Source of the DNA: Leptospira harrisiae
GTDB taxonomy: Bacteria > Spirochaetota > Leptospiria > Leptospirales > Leptospiraceae
Reading direction: 5' to 3'
Length of the DNA stretch: 64,000 nt
NCBI RefSeq assembly: GCF_002811945.1
Contig: NZ_NPDX01000002.1
Span: forward strand, 62,001-126,000
A program made the translations under genes and the position numbers. Positions 8,569 to 17,215 of the stretch are shown here, one piece after another (position 1 is the first letter of the stretch; each line of letters opens with the position of its first letter). Under the pieces are notes generated by a model, which worked only from the letters and a program-made list of their open reading frames with translations, did not search any database and was not told the DNA's origin.

Positions 8569-9082
8569 TTGAATCATTTGGGTGCCTCGCAAAAAAGACA
8601 AAATCAAACTTTTGTTCAAACAGCGATCCCGCTCTACGTTCCAATCTTTCCCTTCGGGAAAGGATTTCCACTGCGATCGGTGGCACGAGCATTTGGTTCT
8701 TATTCGGTAATGATGAATAACTTGAGTGCTACTGTGAACTTATTCTGGAAAAAATTTTTTCGAATTCCAATTCGACTTTTTGCTTTTGGCTGTTTGTGAT
8801 AAATGGAAGTCATTGGGTGGCGGGTCTAGTTCCCCTCCCTCATCGGGTGGGGATACGAATATCCATTCTGTACCGCAATAGTGAAGGGGCTAAGAGATCA
8901 CTCGGACACCGTGTCCTCACTGCGCTTCAAGGCACGGCGACGCTCTTGATTCGCCATCCTGGCTTTCTTACTGATTTGTTCGTTCCCTATGGGTCACTCA
9001 TGTTCCAGCTCGCGCCACTGTTCGATCCCTTCGGATTGATTTTTATATGATGATGGATTTTGGGAAATGGAGATCTGTCTTT
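8569..9082. other. 514-bp non-coding region with hairpins and a dispersed repeat
   Basis: No convincing gene is present; open frames here lack ribosome binding sites, and their translations do not resemble proteins. Composition shifts to a G+C-richer, repetitive text. Visible structures are TTTCCC-TTCG-GGAAA (about 8648-8663), the perfect palindrome GGACACCGTGTCC (8904-8916), and repeat copy 2 (8803-8874). The region ends at tRNA-Gly. It looks like an accumulation of small dispersed repeats or element remnants. Confidence 0.5.
8803..8874. repeat. 72-bp hairpin-containing dispersed repeat, copy 2
   Basis: This is the direct-orientation partner of 423-494 (69 of 72 identical). The hairpin spans 8831-8853, with TCCCCTCCC facing GGGTGGGGA. 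Together the two copies bracket the 8.3-kb block of nine plus-strand genes. Similarity ends sharply after TCTGTACC in both copies. Confidence 0.85.
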
Positions 9083-9153
9083 TGCGGGCGAAGGGGCTCG
9101 AACCCTCGCCAGAAGCTTGGAAGGCTGCTGTGCTACCGTTACACCACACCCGC
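9083..9153 (-). tRNA. tRNA-Gly (anticodon TCC)
   Basis: Read on the minus strand, the acceptor 5' strand GCGGGTG (9153-9147) pairs with CGCCCGC (9090-9084) with one G-U. The D arm contains GGTAG. The anticodon loop is CTTCCAA, giving anticodon TCC. The T loop is TTCGAGC, and the discriminator base is A (9083). CCA is not encoded. The anticodon stem GCAGC/GCTTC has one C-U mismatch at the second pair, slightly unusual for this tRNA. The gene stands alone next to a repeat-rich region. Confidence 0.9.
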
Positions 9154-9236
9154 GACAGTAAATACATAGTTTTGGTTGGGGGTAAAGGGTCAATGATTTT
9201 TGGTTCCAGAAAGCGTGGCAGGAAGAAAATGAGACT

Positions 9237-10742
9237 ATGGCCCTGCCCCAAGCACTCGAAAATTACCGAAAACAATATCGTAAAATCAAATTATTCCAAG
9301 ATGTAGCATCTGTTTTGCATTGGGATTCAGAGGTGATGATGCCTGAGGAGGGCCGTGAATACCGATCTGCACAAATCGCAGCTGTGGCAGAACTCACTCA
9401 CGTTTGGATGACCGATAAATCTTTCTTAAACCAAATCCAATCGGCCAAAAAAACTATTGGCGAACTTCCTGAATCTGCGCGGTCTGTTTGGACTCGTGAG
9501 TTAGAAGTTCTTATGGAAGAGAAAGAGAAAGCAGATAAATTACCTTCTGAATTTGTTTCCGAATTTGCGAAGGTAACAAACTTAGCACATGCAGAATGGG
9601 CGACGGCAAAAAAAGACAAAAACTTCCAATCCTTTGCAAATCGATTAGAGGAGCTGGTTCAATTATCTAAAAAACAAGCAGATTACTTTGGTTATGTGAC
9701 CGAGCCATACGATGCCTTACTCGACAGTTATGAAAAAGGAGCCAAAGCCAACCAAATACAGATTTTATTTTCTGATTTGAAAGAATCGTTGGTTCCAATC
9801 GTTGCCACTGCACCTAAATTTAGAAATCCTTTCCCAGGTTTGATCTCCATAGACAAACAAACTAAATTTTGTAATCGTTTGCCATCGCTTCTTGGATTAA
9901 CAACAAAAGAATCTAGATTGGATACAAGTAACCATCCGTTTTCAACTAGTTTAGGTAAAGGTGATAAACGAATCACAACTCGCTATTCAGAACAAGATCC
10001 CCTTTCTTCCATTTTTGGTGTGTTACATGAGACGGGCCATTCGTTATATGAATCTGGATTATCGGCAATGCCAGACTGGCCCACCCCTTTAACGGAGTTT
10101 TTAAGTTTAGGAATCCATGAATCACAAAGCAGATTGTGGGAAAATCAAGTGGGACGTTCCTTACCATTTTGGGAATTTGTTTATCCTATATTGTTATCTG
10201 ATTTTGGTTTAACTGATAAAGAACTTCCTTTTAAAGACTTATACCAATACATTAATAGTACTGAAAAAACAAAAGTCAGAGTGGAAGCAGACCAGGTTAC
10301 CTACAACCTTCATATCATTTTACGATTTGAAATTGAAAGAGATCTCATCAATGGGAAGATTCAAGTAAAGGATTTACCTGAGATCTGGAATTCAAAAATG
10401 AAAGAAAGTTTTGGACTTACTATCGAGAACGATGCGGAAGGTGTATTGCAGGACATCCACTGGTCAATGGGTGCTTTCGGATATTTTCCTACTTACACAT
10501 TGGGAAATATTTTTAGTTCACAGTTTTTCAAAAAATTTACAGAAGAATTTCCAGATTCACATAACAAGTTTTCAACAAAAGGTGATTTTTCTGATCTTTT
10601 AACTTGGCTTAGAAAAAATATTCATTCTAAAGGAAAAATCTTTGATGTGGATACGCTCATGAAACAGACAACAGGTGAATCTGCAAATTCCAAATATTTA
10701 ATTTCTTATTTAAATGGAAAAATTAAAGAAGTAACGAAATAA
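9237..10742 (+). CDS. M32-family carboxypeptidase (Taq type)
   Basis: The 501-aa length and helical composition fit M32 metallocarboxypeptidases, cytoplasmic enzymes that trim residues from peptide C-termini. The zinc motif HETGH starts at residue 264 (HEXXH), followed by the family's ESQSRLWENQVGRS block with the third glutamate ligand; the IHWSMGAFGYFPTYTLGN segment near residue 405 is also typical. The N-terminus (LHWDSEVMMP) matches the family's first conserved block, supporting the ATG at 9237. An FliG-like small gene follows 34 bases downstream. Confidence 0.92.
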   Translation: MALPQALENYRKQYRKIKLFQDVASVLHWDSEVMMPEEGREYRSAQIAAVAELTHVWMTDKSFLNQIQSAKKTIGELPESARSVWTRELEVLMEEKEKADKLPSEFVSEFAKVTNLAHAEWATAKKDKNFQSFANRLEELVQLSKKQADYFGYVTEPYDALLDSYEKGAKANQIQILFSDLKESLVPIVATAPKFRNPFPGLISIDKQTKFCNRLPSLLGLTTKESRLDTSNHPFSTSLGKGDKRITTRYSEQDPLSSIFGVLHETGHSLYESGLSAMPDWPTPLTEFLSLGIHESQSRLWENQVGRSLPFWEFVYPILLSDFGLTDKELPFKDLYQYINSTEKTKVRVEADQVTYNLHIILRFEIERDLINGKIQVKDLPEIWNSKMKESFGLTIENDAEGVLQDIHWSMGAFGYFPTYTLGNIFSSQFFKKFTEEFPDSHNKFSTKGDFSDLLTWLRKNIHSKGKIFDVDTLMKQTTGESANSKYLISYLNGKIKEVTK

Positions 10743-10776
10743 CTAAAATCGAAATATTAAAACAGAAGGATAATAT

Positions 10777-11103
10777 ATGTCAGGATCAGAACAAGTTTTA
10801 GAGAAACTAAGTCAATTATCGTATTTTGATAATCTCGCCTTATACTATTTATGTATAGAAACACCTCCACAAACTCTTGCGTTAGCTTTTATGCAAATGG
10901 ATGAGAAAATTGCAGGTTCAATGTTAGGTGTTTTAGATGTACAAAAAAGAAAGTATGTACATGAATTAATGTCTCTTCAAAAAGATAGTTTGGAAGAAGC
11001 AAGAAAAGCCGCCGCAGAAGGCTTGTTACTTATTGCTGACGGCTTAATTTCTAGAAATTTAATTAGCAAACAAGGAAACTACTTTTTCGGAACAAAAAGA
11101 TAA
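10777..11103 (+). CDS. Stand-alone FliG middle-domain-like small protein
   Basis: The 108-aa protein contains TPPQTLALAFMQMDEKIAGSML, which resembles the FliG middle-domain motif (HPQTxAxxLxxLxxxxAxxVL) that packs against FliM in the flagellar switch. It lacks the N-terminal FliF-binding and C-terminal torque domains of a roughly 340-aa FliG. It could be a flagellar or chemotaxis-linked adaptor, or merely share the armadillo-like fold. It follows the M32 gene by 34 nt, and its 3' end overlaps the convergent DUF423 gene by 25 nt. Confidence 0.5.
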   Translation: MSGSEQVLEKLSQLSYFDNLALYYLCIETPPQTLALAFMQMDEKIAGSMLGVLDVQKRKYVHELMSLQKDSLEEARKAAAEGLLLIADGLISRNLISKQGNYFFGTKR

Positions 11104-11507
11104 AAAGATCCCAACCCTAAACAAATCCAACCCACTAAAAAACTCACTCCTCCAATGGGAGTGATGGCTCCTAAAATTCGAATTCCAGTAACTGATAGAG
11201 TATATAAACTAAAAGAAAAAATCAGAATTCCCAAAAGGAACATCCAAGTAGCCACACTTAATAAAGTTGAGCTTTTATTTTGAGAGTCTGTTTGGAGTGA
11301 CTTTTGTAATAATAGAAAAGAAACGAGGGCGGTCAGAGTATGATAAAAATGGTAACGATTTCCTGTTTCGAAAATCACCATAAGTTCTGGAGCTATCATT
11401 TTTTTAAGACCGTGTGCGCCGAATGCCCCGATGGCTACTGCTAAAAAACCAAAAAGACAAATGAGAAGGATTAAAACCGCAGAGGATTGCTTCTTGACAA
11501 GATTCAT
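11079..11507 (-). CDS. DUF423-family membrane protein (YgdD-like)
   Basis: The 142-aa protein has four predicted membrane helices and the DUF423 hallmark GAFGAHGLKKM (residues about 28-38) followed by FETGNRYHFYHTLTAL. The family is widespread, inner-membrane and without an assigned function. The 3' end overlaps the convergent upstream gene by 25 nt; its 5' end lies 21 nt from the divergent zinc-ribbon gene, so the promoters must overlap the neighbouring coding sequence. Confidence 0.85.
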   Translation of the reverse strand: MNLVKKQSSAVLILLICLFGFLAVAIGAFGAHGLKKMIAPELMVIFETGNRYHFYHTLTALVSFLLLQKSLQTDSQNKSSTLLSVATWMFLLGILIFSFSLYTLSVTGIRILGAITPIGGVSFLVGWICLGLGSFYLFVPKK

Positions 11508-11528
11508 TGACGATACTTCCTATTGCCT

Positions 11529-11864
11529 ATGACTTCAGATGCATCCGGAAAGAATACTAAATTTGTAAGAGTTTGGCGACAACTCAATGTTGAGGATGTA
11601 AAAAAACAACTACTCTATATCGATGACCTATATGGCACCTGCGGAAATTGTAAAAAATTAGGACTTAATTATCTAAAAGATAAAAAATGCCCTGATTGCG
11701 GAGTTACTTTTAAATATTTAGCAACTAAATTAAGTAAGGTGGCAGATATTGGAAAGATTCTAAGCCGAATTGACAAAGAAGGTTTAGATTTAACATTAAT
11801 CGAGAGAGACGATTTTGAAAGGTCCAGTGCAGCTGACGCAGCAAGAGACCTATTTAAATCATAA
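11529..11864 (+). CDS. Zinc-ribbon protein of unknown function
   Basis: The protein (111 aa from ATG 11529; a TTG at 11523 would add two residues) has two cysteine pairs, CGNC and CPDC, about 18 residues apart, forming a probable zinc ribbon at the centre. The flanking parts are helical and charged. It is likely cytoplasmic and may contact nucleic acid or another protein. No family is recognised. No clear ribosome binding site separates the two possible starts. Confidence 0.6.
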   Translation: MTSDASGKNTKFVRVWRQLNVEDVKKQLLYIDDLYGTCGNCKKLGLNYLKDKKCPDCGVTFKYLATKLSKVADIGKILSRIDKEGLDLTLIERDDFERSSAADAARDLFKS

Positions 11865-11895
11865 AAGCAAGTGAAGATTGGGATGTTTTAACGAA

Positions 11896-12657
11896 TTAAA
11901 ACTTAAACGACCAACCAAATTGGGCTGTTTTGTTATGTGCGGAAGTATCTTCCCAAGCATCAAAAGCTCGAACCGCTCTTGAGACAGCAAGGGCGGCAAA
12001 AACTCCCACTGCATTCGGCGAATCCCAAACATTTCCGGCACCTTTAACATTGGCCATATTATCCCAAATATTTTTTTTTGGCAAATTTTCTTGTGCGTAC
12101 AGATAAGCACCACCAGCCAAGATCAAATCACATAATAAATAAATACTCATACTAACAAAGGTATCTCGATTCGAAAAAAGAGGTGAGTTCCAAGAGTTAT
12201 AACCAACAGAAGCCATTGGAGAGATTAAATTTAATCCTTGTGAGACAACATGGTATTTTTCTGAAAGGGGAACTGCAGATTCATGTGGAGCTTTTTGGAG
12301 TAACTCTTGTTCCAAAATTTCTTTCCACATCCTCTCTTGACCACGTCTAGGAGATTCAATGCGAATGATGGAATCGGGAGAAGTTTTTCCAACTTTTCCT
12401 ACATAAATATTAAAATCATAAGGATTTTTCCAACGGTTTTTGTATCTGTAAACAAAACCTTGTGTTTTTTCATCTGCATAAAAATCAGGATCTAATTTAT
12501 TTAGTAGAGCCACCAAACGAAGATTAACATCTTCTGGGCCACCTAAGATTTCTACAGTTTCCCCTGCAACCAAGGGATTAACGCCGCTAGTTGGCAAAAG
12601 TAATAGAAAACAAAAAAAGAAAACGAAGGATAGGAGACCTTTTAAACAAAAATTCAT
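11896..12657 (-). CDS. Exported protein of unknown function
   Basis: The 253-aa protein has a strongly hydrophobic N-terminal signal (about residues 5-31, ending near LVAGET). The mature part contains a YRYKNRWKNPYDFNIYVGK stretch and a hydrophobic segment near residues 165-185. A late AVGVFAALAVSRAVRAFDAW helix resembles the repeat seen in DUF5683-like spirochaete membrane-associated proteins, but this is weak. Its start overlaps the stop of the CPBP protease gene by four bases (ATGA), so the pair is coupled. Confidence 0.55.
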   Translation of the reverse strand: MNFCLKGLLSFVFFFCFLLLLPTSGVNPLVAGETVEILGGPEDVNLRLVALLNKLDPDFYADEKTQGFVYRYKNRWKNPYDFNIYVGKVGKTSPDSIIRIESPRRGQERMWKEILEQELLQKAPHESAVPLSEKYHVVSQGLNLISPMASVGYNSWNSPLFSNRDTFVSMSIYLLCDLILAGGAYLYAQENLPKKNIWDNMANVKGAGNVWDSPNAVGVFAALAVSRAVRAFDAWEDTSAHNKTAQFGWSFKF

Positions 12658-13553
12658 GACTGGACTCCAGGAAGTTGAAGGTAAGCATTAATTAAACCTA
12701 ACGAATTATATGTGGCATGACAGGCCATTGCAATCCAAATATTACCTGTTTTAATATAGATATATCCAAAGAACATTCCCACGCCACCAATGATAAATGG
12801 TATCGCAATCGATGTTCCTTCCCCGTAATGAAGCCAACCAAACAGTAGAGAAACAATAAACAATCCTTCTTGTGCAAGGTTTTTATCGATGAAAGCTTTC
12901 AACAAAAATCCTCTAAAAAAAATTTCTTCGAGAATTCCAGTAATGATACCAACAACATATATGCCCCAAGCTAATAGATATGTGTTTCCATGTATTGCTT
13001 CATAAAGTTTTTTTGCAAATACCCCAGAATCAACAGGTACTGATAATTTTTCCAATACCAAACCAAATATAACTACTACGATAAAACAAATAAATCCGTT
13101 TGCTATACCTCGAAGTAAAATCGGGATAGACAACTCATCTTGAAGATTCGTAACCGGAATTTGTAGGACTTTTTTATAAAGTAAATATCCCAAACCAACA
13201 TAACATAGAAACCAAGGAATTGAATGACCTAATAGGTAATGTGGTTTTTCAGAAAAAACTTTATCGTAAAACTGCGACAAAAGCAAACTTGGGTTCTCAG
13301 TGATTTCCTTCTGGAACTGGTCTTTGATAGGCGTTACAATCTTTTCATATTCGGTAAGCATTGTGGAAAAATCCATCTTGCCTTCCCAATATTCTTCATA
13401 AAGGGGAAGTAACTGGTCTTCAGGAATTCGATCGCCTAGCACCGTATTGTTAACAAAGGCTAAAAAAATAACGGAATAGAAGAAAGAACATACATAAACG
13501 AGACCAAGTGAGTAAGCTGTAAGTCGAAAGATCTCAAAAAAACGATTCTGCAT
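12654..13553 (-). CDS. CPBP-family intramembrane metalloprotease (Abi/Rce1-like)
   Basis: The 299-aa protein has about eight membrane helices and the three CPBP signatures: EEIFFRG (EExxxR) near residue 208, FGWLHYGEG (FxxxH), and CHATYN (HxxxN) near residue 285. These form the metal site of CAAX-prenyl-protease and bacteriocin-processing relatives. An N-terminal extension of about 130 residues precedes the core. Translation is coupled to the exported protein downstream, which could be a substrate or partner, though only position suggests this. Confidence 0.85.
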   Translation of the reverse strand: MQNRFFEIFRLTAYSLGLVYVCSFFYSVIFLAFVNNTVLGDRIPEDQLLPLYEEYWEGKMDFSTMLTEYEKIVTPIKDQFQKEITENPSLLLSQFYDKVFSEKPHYLLGHSIPWFLCYVGLGYLLYKKVLQIPVTNLQDELSIPILLRGIANGFICFIVVVIFGLVLEKLSVPVDSGVFAKKLYEAIHGNTYLLAWGIYVVGIITGILEEIFFRGFLLKAFIDKNLAQEGLFIVSLLFGWLHYGEGTSIAIPFIIGGVGMFFGYIYIKTGNIWIAMACHATYNSLGLINAYLQLPGVQS

Positions 13554-13631
13554 CTGCCTTACAGTTCCTCAATTTCGGCAAGAATCGTCATCGTTTTTTT
13601 GGGAAATGGCCGATATTCAAATAAGAAGATT

Positions 13632-14534
13632 ATGTCTAAAACCACAAATTTTCCAAAATGGGCCCTGTTTCTATTCACTCTAAGCGCATTTCCCTCGCTT
13701 ATTTCCAGCCCTCTTTCTTTGGCAAATTTGGAATACACCAATCCTTCGCTAAAAAATCTTCGTTCTGAAATCAAAGAAAATTTACGGATCTCCAAGTCTG
13801 GTGCAAAAAAAGAGGAGCTCATTCCCCTCAAATACTATGAATACAAAGTTCGTAAGGAAGATAATTTTTTTAAAATAATGGCTCGCACAGGAATGGATTT
13901 GGAAACTCTTTCTTCCGTCAACGAGCTTAGTTCACCCCATGATTTGTCTCCAGGAATGATCTTAGAAATTCCTAACATGCGTGGAACCTTTCATCCCGAA
14001 GAAACAACAGGTGATGAGAAAACAAAACTAACATTAGCTGAAAAATATAATATTGATTCAAATAAATTACAATATGATACAGAAAGAGAAAAATGGTTTT
14101 TGCCTGGCATATCGATGGGAAAATCCGAAAAATCATTTTTTTATGGATTTGGATTTCAATTTCCATTAACGGAAGCAAGAATCTCTTCAGGTTTTGGAAA
14201 ACGAGCAGATCCATTTACAAAAAAAGACACATTTCATGGTGGGATAGATTTAGCCGCCGAACAAGGATCAGACGTATTTGCTTCTATGGAAGGCGAAGTT
14301 ATATTCAAAGGGAAACAAGGTGGTTATGGAAATTTAATCATCTTAAAACACAACTTAGGATATGAAACTCGTTATGGTCATCTTTTTGATTTTAATATTA
14401 ATGTAGGTCAGAAAGTAAAAAAGGGCCAAAAAATTGCGGAAGTTGGTCAAACAGGTAGAGCGACCGGTCCACATTTGCATTTTGAAATTAGAAGAAATTC
14501 AAAACGTGAAAGACCTATTTTTCGATCTCATTAA
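13632..14534 (+). CDS. LysM domain / M23-family metallopeptidase
   Basis: From the ATG at 13632 the 300-aa protein begins with a signal peptide (hydrophobic core ALFLFTLSAFPSLI). An earlier TTG at 13599 would put eleven charged residues before it and is less likely. A LysM peptidoglycan-binding domain (about residues 63-115, YKVRKEDNFFKIMARTG) precedes a LytM/M23 endopeptidase domain with zinc ligands H202 and D206 (HGGID) and the catalytic HLH (H281, H283). It should cut peptidoglycan cross-links in the periplasm and act in wall growth or division. Confidence 0.9.
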   Translation: MSKTTNFPKWALFLFTLSAFPSLISSPLSLANLEYTNPSLKNLRSEIKENLRISKSGAKKEELIPLKYYEYKVRKEDNFFKIMARTGMDLETLSSVNELSSPHDLSPGMILEIPNMRGTFHPEETTGDEKTKLTLAEKYNIDSNKLQYDTEREKWFLPGISMGKSEKSFFYGFGFQFPLTEARISSGFGKRADPFTKKDTFHGGIDLAAEQGSDVFASMEGEVIFKGKQGGYGNLIILKHNLGYETRYGHLFDFNINVGQKVKKGQKIAEVGQTGRATGPHLHFEIRRNSKRERPIFRSH

Positions 14535-14580
14535 AAAAAGATTTTACGTTACTTATTGATTTTTGTAATTCTGGGAATCA

Positions 14581-15756
14581 ATGGACTTTGAAATTTCACA
14601 AGAAGTGGAAACACTTCGCAAAAACATCCGAGACTTCATTACAAATGAAATCATCCCTCTGGAAAAACATTATGATTATGAAAAAGGTCGAATGCCAGAA
14701 GATATTAACCAACAAGCGCGTGCTAAAGTAAAGGCAGCTGGTTTTTGGACTCCACATCTTCCAAAATCTGAGGGTGGATTGGGTTTAGATTTGATTGGAA
14801 CCTGCATTATCTTTAGTGAACTAGGTCGTTCACCTATAGCACCATACATATTTAATTGTGATGCACCAGATGAAGGAAATATGCATTTACTTTCGATTGC
14901 TGCCACAGAAAAACAAAAAGAATTAATTCTCCATCCACTCATCAAAGGTGATTTAAGGACTGGCTTTGCAATGACAGAACCAGCGCCTGGTGCAGGTTCT
15001 GATCCAACCACATTACAAACAAATGCGGAAAAACATGGAGATAAATATATTCTCAATGGCCGTAAGTGGTACTGCACTGGAGCCAATGGTGCTAAGTATT
15101 TAATTGTAATGGCGAAGGTAAATGGAAGTTTCCGTAAAACAACTATGTTCCTTGTTCCAACGGATGCCAAAGGTTACACTATGGTTCGAGAAATTGAACT
15201 TATGGGTTCCCATGGACCAGGCGGACACTGCGAACTTAATTTTGAAAATGTAGAAGTTCCCGAAGATATGATTCTTGGACGTATAGGTGAAGGTTTTCGT
15301 CTTTCCCAAGAGAGACTCGGTCCTGCACGTTTGACTCACTGTATGCGTTGGACAGGAATGGCCAGACGCGCATTATCCATTGCACGTAGTTATGCGAAAG
15401 AACGAGAAGTTTTTAGTTCCCGAATTGCTGACCACCAAGGAATTCAATGGATGTTTGCAGAACGTGCTACTGAAATTGAAATGGCATTCCTTTTGACTTT
15501 GAAAGCTGCTTGGTTACTTCAAAAAGGAAAAGATGCGCGCCAAGAAACTTCTATGGCAAAATGGAAAGTGAGTGAGTCTTTGTGTAATACCATCGATATG
15601 GGCATCCAAATCTGCGGAGGCAAAGGATATTCGAGAGATCTTCCTTTAGAATTGTTTTACAGGGATGCAAGAGCCGCAAGAATTGCCGATGGACCATCCG
15701 AAGTTCATAAGATGGTCATTGGTCGAAACTACATTTCTGAAAAATGGGACTTTTAA
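14581..15756 (+). CDS. Acyl-CoA dehydrogenase (ACAD10/11-like group)
   Basis: The 391-aa protein has the full acyl-CoA dehydrogenase layout: a helical N-domain, a beta domain with the [14 protein letters not shown] flavin motif, and a C-domain with [24 protein letters not shown]. Such FAD enzymes form the alpha,beta double bond of acyl-CoAs. In the ACAD10/11 subgroup the enzyme pairs with an aminoglycoside phosphotransferase-like kinase, exactly as here (next gene after 6 nt), and acts on 4-hydroxyacyl-CoAs in known cases. The pairing suggests a similar role. Confidence 0.88.
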   Translation: MDFEISQEVETLRKNIRDFITNEIIPLEKHYDYEKGRMPEDINQQARAKVKAAGFWTPHLPKSEGGLGLDLIGTCIIFSELGRSPIAPYIFNCDAPDEGNMHLLSIAATEKQKELILHPLIKGDLRTGFAMTEPAPGAGSDPTTLQTNAEKHGDKYILNGRKWYCTGANGAKYLIVMAKVNGSFRKTTMFLVPTDAKGYTMVREIELMGSHGPGGHCELNFENVEVPEDMILGRIGEGFRLSQERLGPARLTHCMRWTGMARRALSIARSYAKEREVFSSRIADHQGIQWMFAERATEIEMAFLLTLKAAWLLQKGKDARQETSMAKWKVSESLCNTIDMGIQICGGKGYSRDLPLELFYRDARAARIADGPSEVHKMVIGRNYISEKWDF

Positions 15757-15762
15757 GGATTC

Positions 15763-16794
15763 ATGGAAATTAAGGAATTACAAGAAAAAGTAGAACTCCA
15801 CTTATCTTCTATTTGGAAAGACAATGTAAAAGTCTCACAAATACAACATTTGAGTGGAGGTGCTTGCCAAGATAATTATGCATTGGACTTAATTTCCAAA
15901 TCCGGGAAACAGTCGTTAGTTTTACGTACGGACAAAGGGGCAAGTTTACTTTCTTCTTTGTCTAAACGAGATGAATTTAAAGTAGCCGAACTTGTTTACA
16001 AAGCTGGAGTAAAAACACCGATTCCAGTGCATTTGGAAGAAACCCCTGATATCATTGGTTCTCCTTTTTTTCTAATGGAAAAAATTGGAGGCAAAGCCAC
16101 CGGACGGTACATTACAAAAGATAAGGAATTAGATTCTTATCGAAAAACTCGGATGGTAGTAGATCTAGCCGAAAACTTGGCAAAACTTCATACAGTAAAA
16201 CCAAGTTCAGTTTCTGATGAAGAACTTAAACAAAAACTAAAACTTGTTACTATTGAAAATTATATTTCTATTGCACTATTAGATCTAAGACAATCGTTAG
16301 ACGAACTTCCTGAAGCACACCCGGCCATTGAATTGTGTTTGTTTTGGTTGGAATCAAATGCACCATCGATTGATGAAATCGTCTTAGTCCACGGTGATTT
16401 TCGCACTGGAAATTTTATGATGAATGCAGAAGGACTCCAAGGGATTTTAGATTATGAATTTGCGCACTTTGGGGATCGGCACGAAGACATCGCTTGGTTG
16501 TGTATGCGCGACTGGCGATTTGGCAGACTTAACAAAGAAGTCGGTGGCTTTGGAGATCGGAAAGATTTTTATAAAGCTTATCAAAACACTTCCGGTATTC
16601 CAGTGGATCCGTTTAAAGTAACTTTCTGGGAAATTATGGGGAATGTTCGCTGGGCCATTGGAAGTGCACAACAGACAGAGAGGCATTTATCAGGTAAAGA
16701 CAAAGGAATCGAACTTGCTGCCATCGGCCGACGAACCGCTGAAATGGAATGGGAAGCAATGAGACTCATCGAGGAAATTAGTAATGCAATATAG
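15763..16794 (+). CDS. Phosphotransferase (APH family, ACAD10/11-type kinase)
   Basis: The 343-aa protein shows the APH kinase fold: an N-lobe with LSGGACQDNYAL, the catalytic loop HGDFRTGNFM (H210, D212, N217), and the metal aspartate in ILDYEFAHFGD. In animals and bacteria the equivalent domain phosphorylates 4-hydroxyacyl-CoA before the dehydrogenase step. The gene follows the acyl-CoA dehydrogenase by 6 nt and overlaps the next gene by 11 nt, supporting a shared pathway. An antibiotic-resistance role is unlikely given the context. Confidence 0.87.
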   Translation: MEIKELQEKVELHLSSIWKDNVKVSQIQHLSGGACQDNYALDLISKSGKQSLVLRTDKGASLLSSLSKRDEFKVAELVYKAGVKTPIPVHLEETPDIIGSPFFLMEKIGGKATGRYITKDKELDSYRKTRMVVDLAENLAKLHTVKPSSVSDEELKQKLKLVTIENYISIALLDLRQSLDELPEAHPAIELCLFWLESNAPSIDEIVLVHGDFRTGNFMMNAEGLQGILDYEFAHFGDRHEDIAWLCMRDWRFGRLNKEVGGFGDRKDFYKAYQNTSGIPVDPFKVTFWEIMGNVRWAIGSAQQTERHLSGKDKGIELAAIGRRTAEMEWEAMRLIEEISNAI

Positions 16795-17215
16795 ACCAGA
16801 AACAAAAGAACTCATATCAACCATTCAAGATTTTTTGATGAAAGAACTTCTTCCAAAATTGGAAGGTGATGAATTGTTATCTTACAAAACATTAGTTTCT
16901 TGGAATATGTTGGGTGTGATTGCTAGAGAAACGGAGTCGAAAGAATTTGAATCGGATTTTCATCAAATTCTAAGTTTAAATTTAAAAATTTCTGATTTGG
17001 AATCAAATTTTAATTCGGAACAATTTTCAAATTTAACTCGTAAGGAAAAATACAATCTTCTATTTACTTGGAACAAAGAATTCTCAGCAATGATTCGTAG
17101 ACTATCTAAAGACAAAACAAATTCGGACATTAAACCCGGAGGAAAGATTTGGAATTTTGCGAAAGACCGATTAAAAGAATCGCTCAGTATTTCCAATCCG
17201 AGGTTCCAAACATAA
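16784..17215 (+). CDS. DUF6285-like protein
   Basis: The 143-aa mostly helical protein opens with YRPETKELISTIQDFLMKELLPKLEGDELLSYKTLVSWNMLGVIARE, which fits the small family (DUF6285) that accompanies ACAD/APH pairs in bacteria. The function is unknown. It starts within the kinase gene (11-nt overlap) and ends directly before the phosphatase gene, so it belongs to the operon. The family call is from memory of its typical neighbours and pattern. Confidence 0.65.
   Translation: MQYRPETKELISTIQDFLMKELLPKLEGDELLSYKTLVSWNMLGVIARETESKEFESDFHQILSLNLKISDLESNFNSEQFSNLTRKEKYNLLFTWNKEFSAMIRRLSKDKTNSDIKPGGKIWNFAKDRLKESLSISNPRFQT

Noticed and set aside
423..8874. The repeat-bounded block as a composite transposon or prophage
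   Set aside because: No transposase, integrase or phage gene lies between the repeats, and they are not at the ends of a known IS type.
8569..9306. Several open frames of 68-93 codons on both strands between the lipoprotein gene and the M32 gene
   Set aside because: They overlap the repeat copy and tRNA-Gly, have no ribosome binding sites and translate to text that does not look like protein.
15763..16794. Aminoglycoside resistance gene
   Set aside because: The APH fold here sits in an acyl-CoA dehydrogenase operon, which points to acyl-CoA metabolism.
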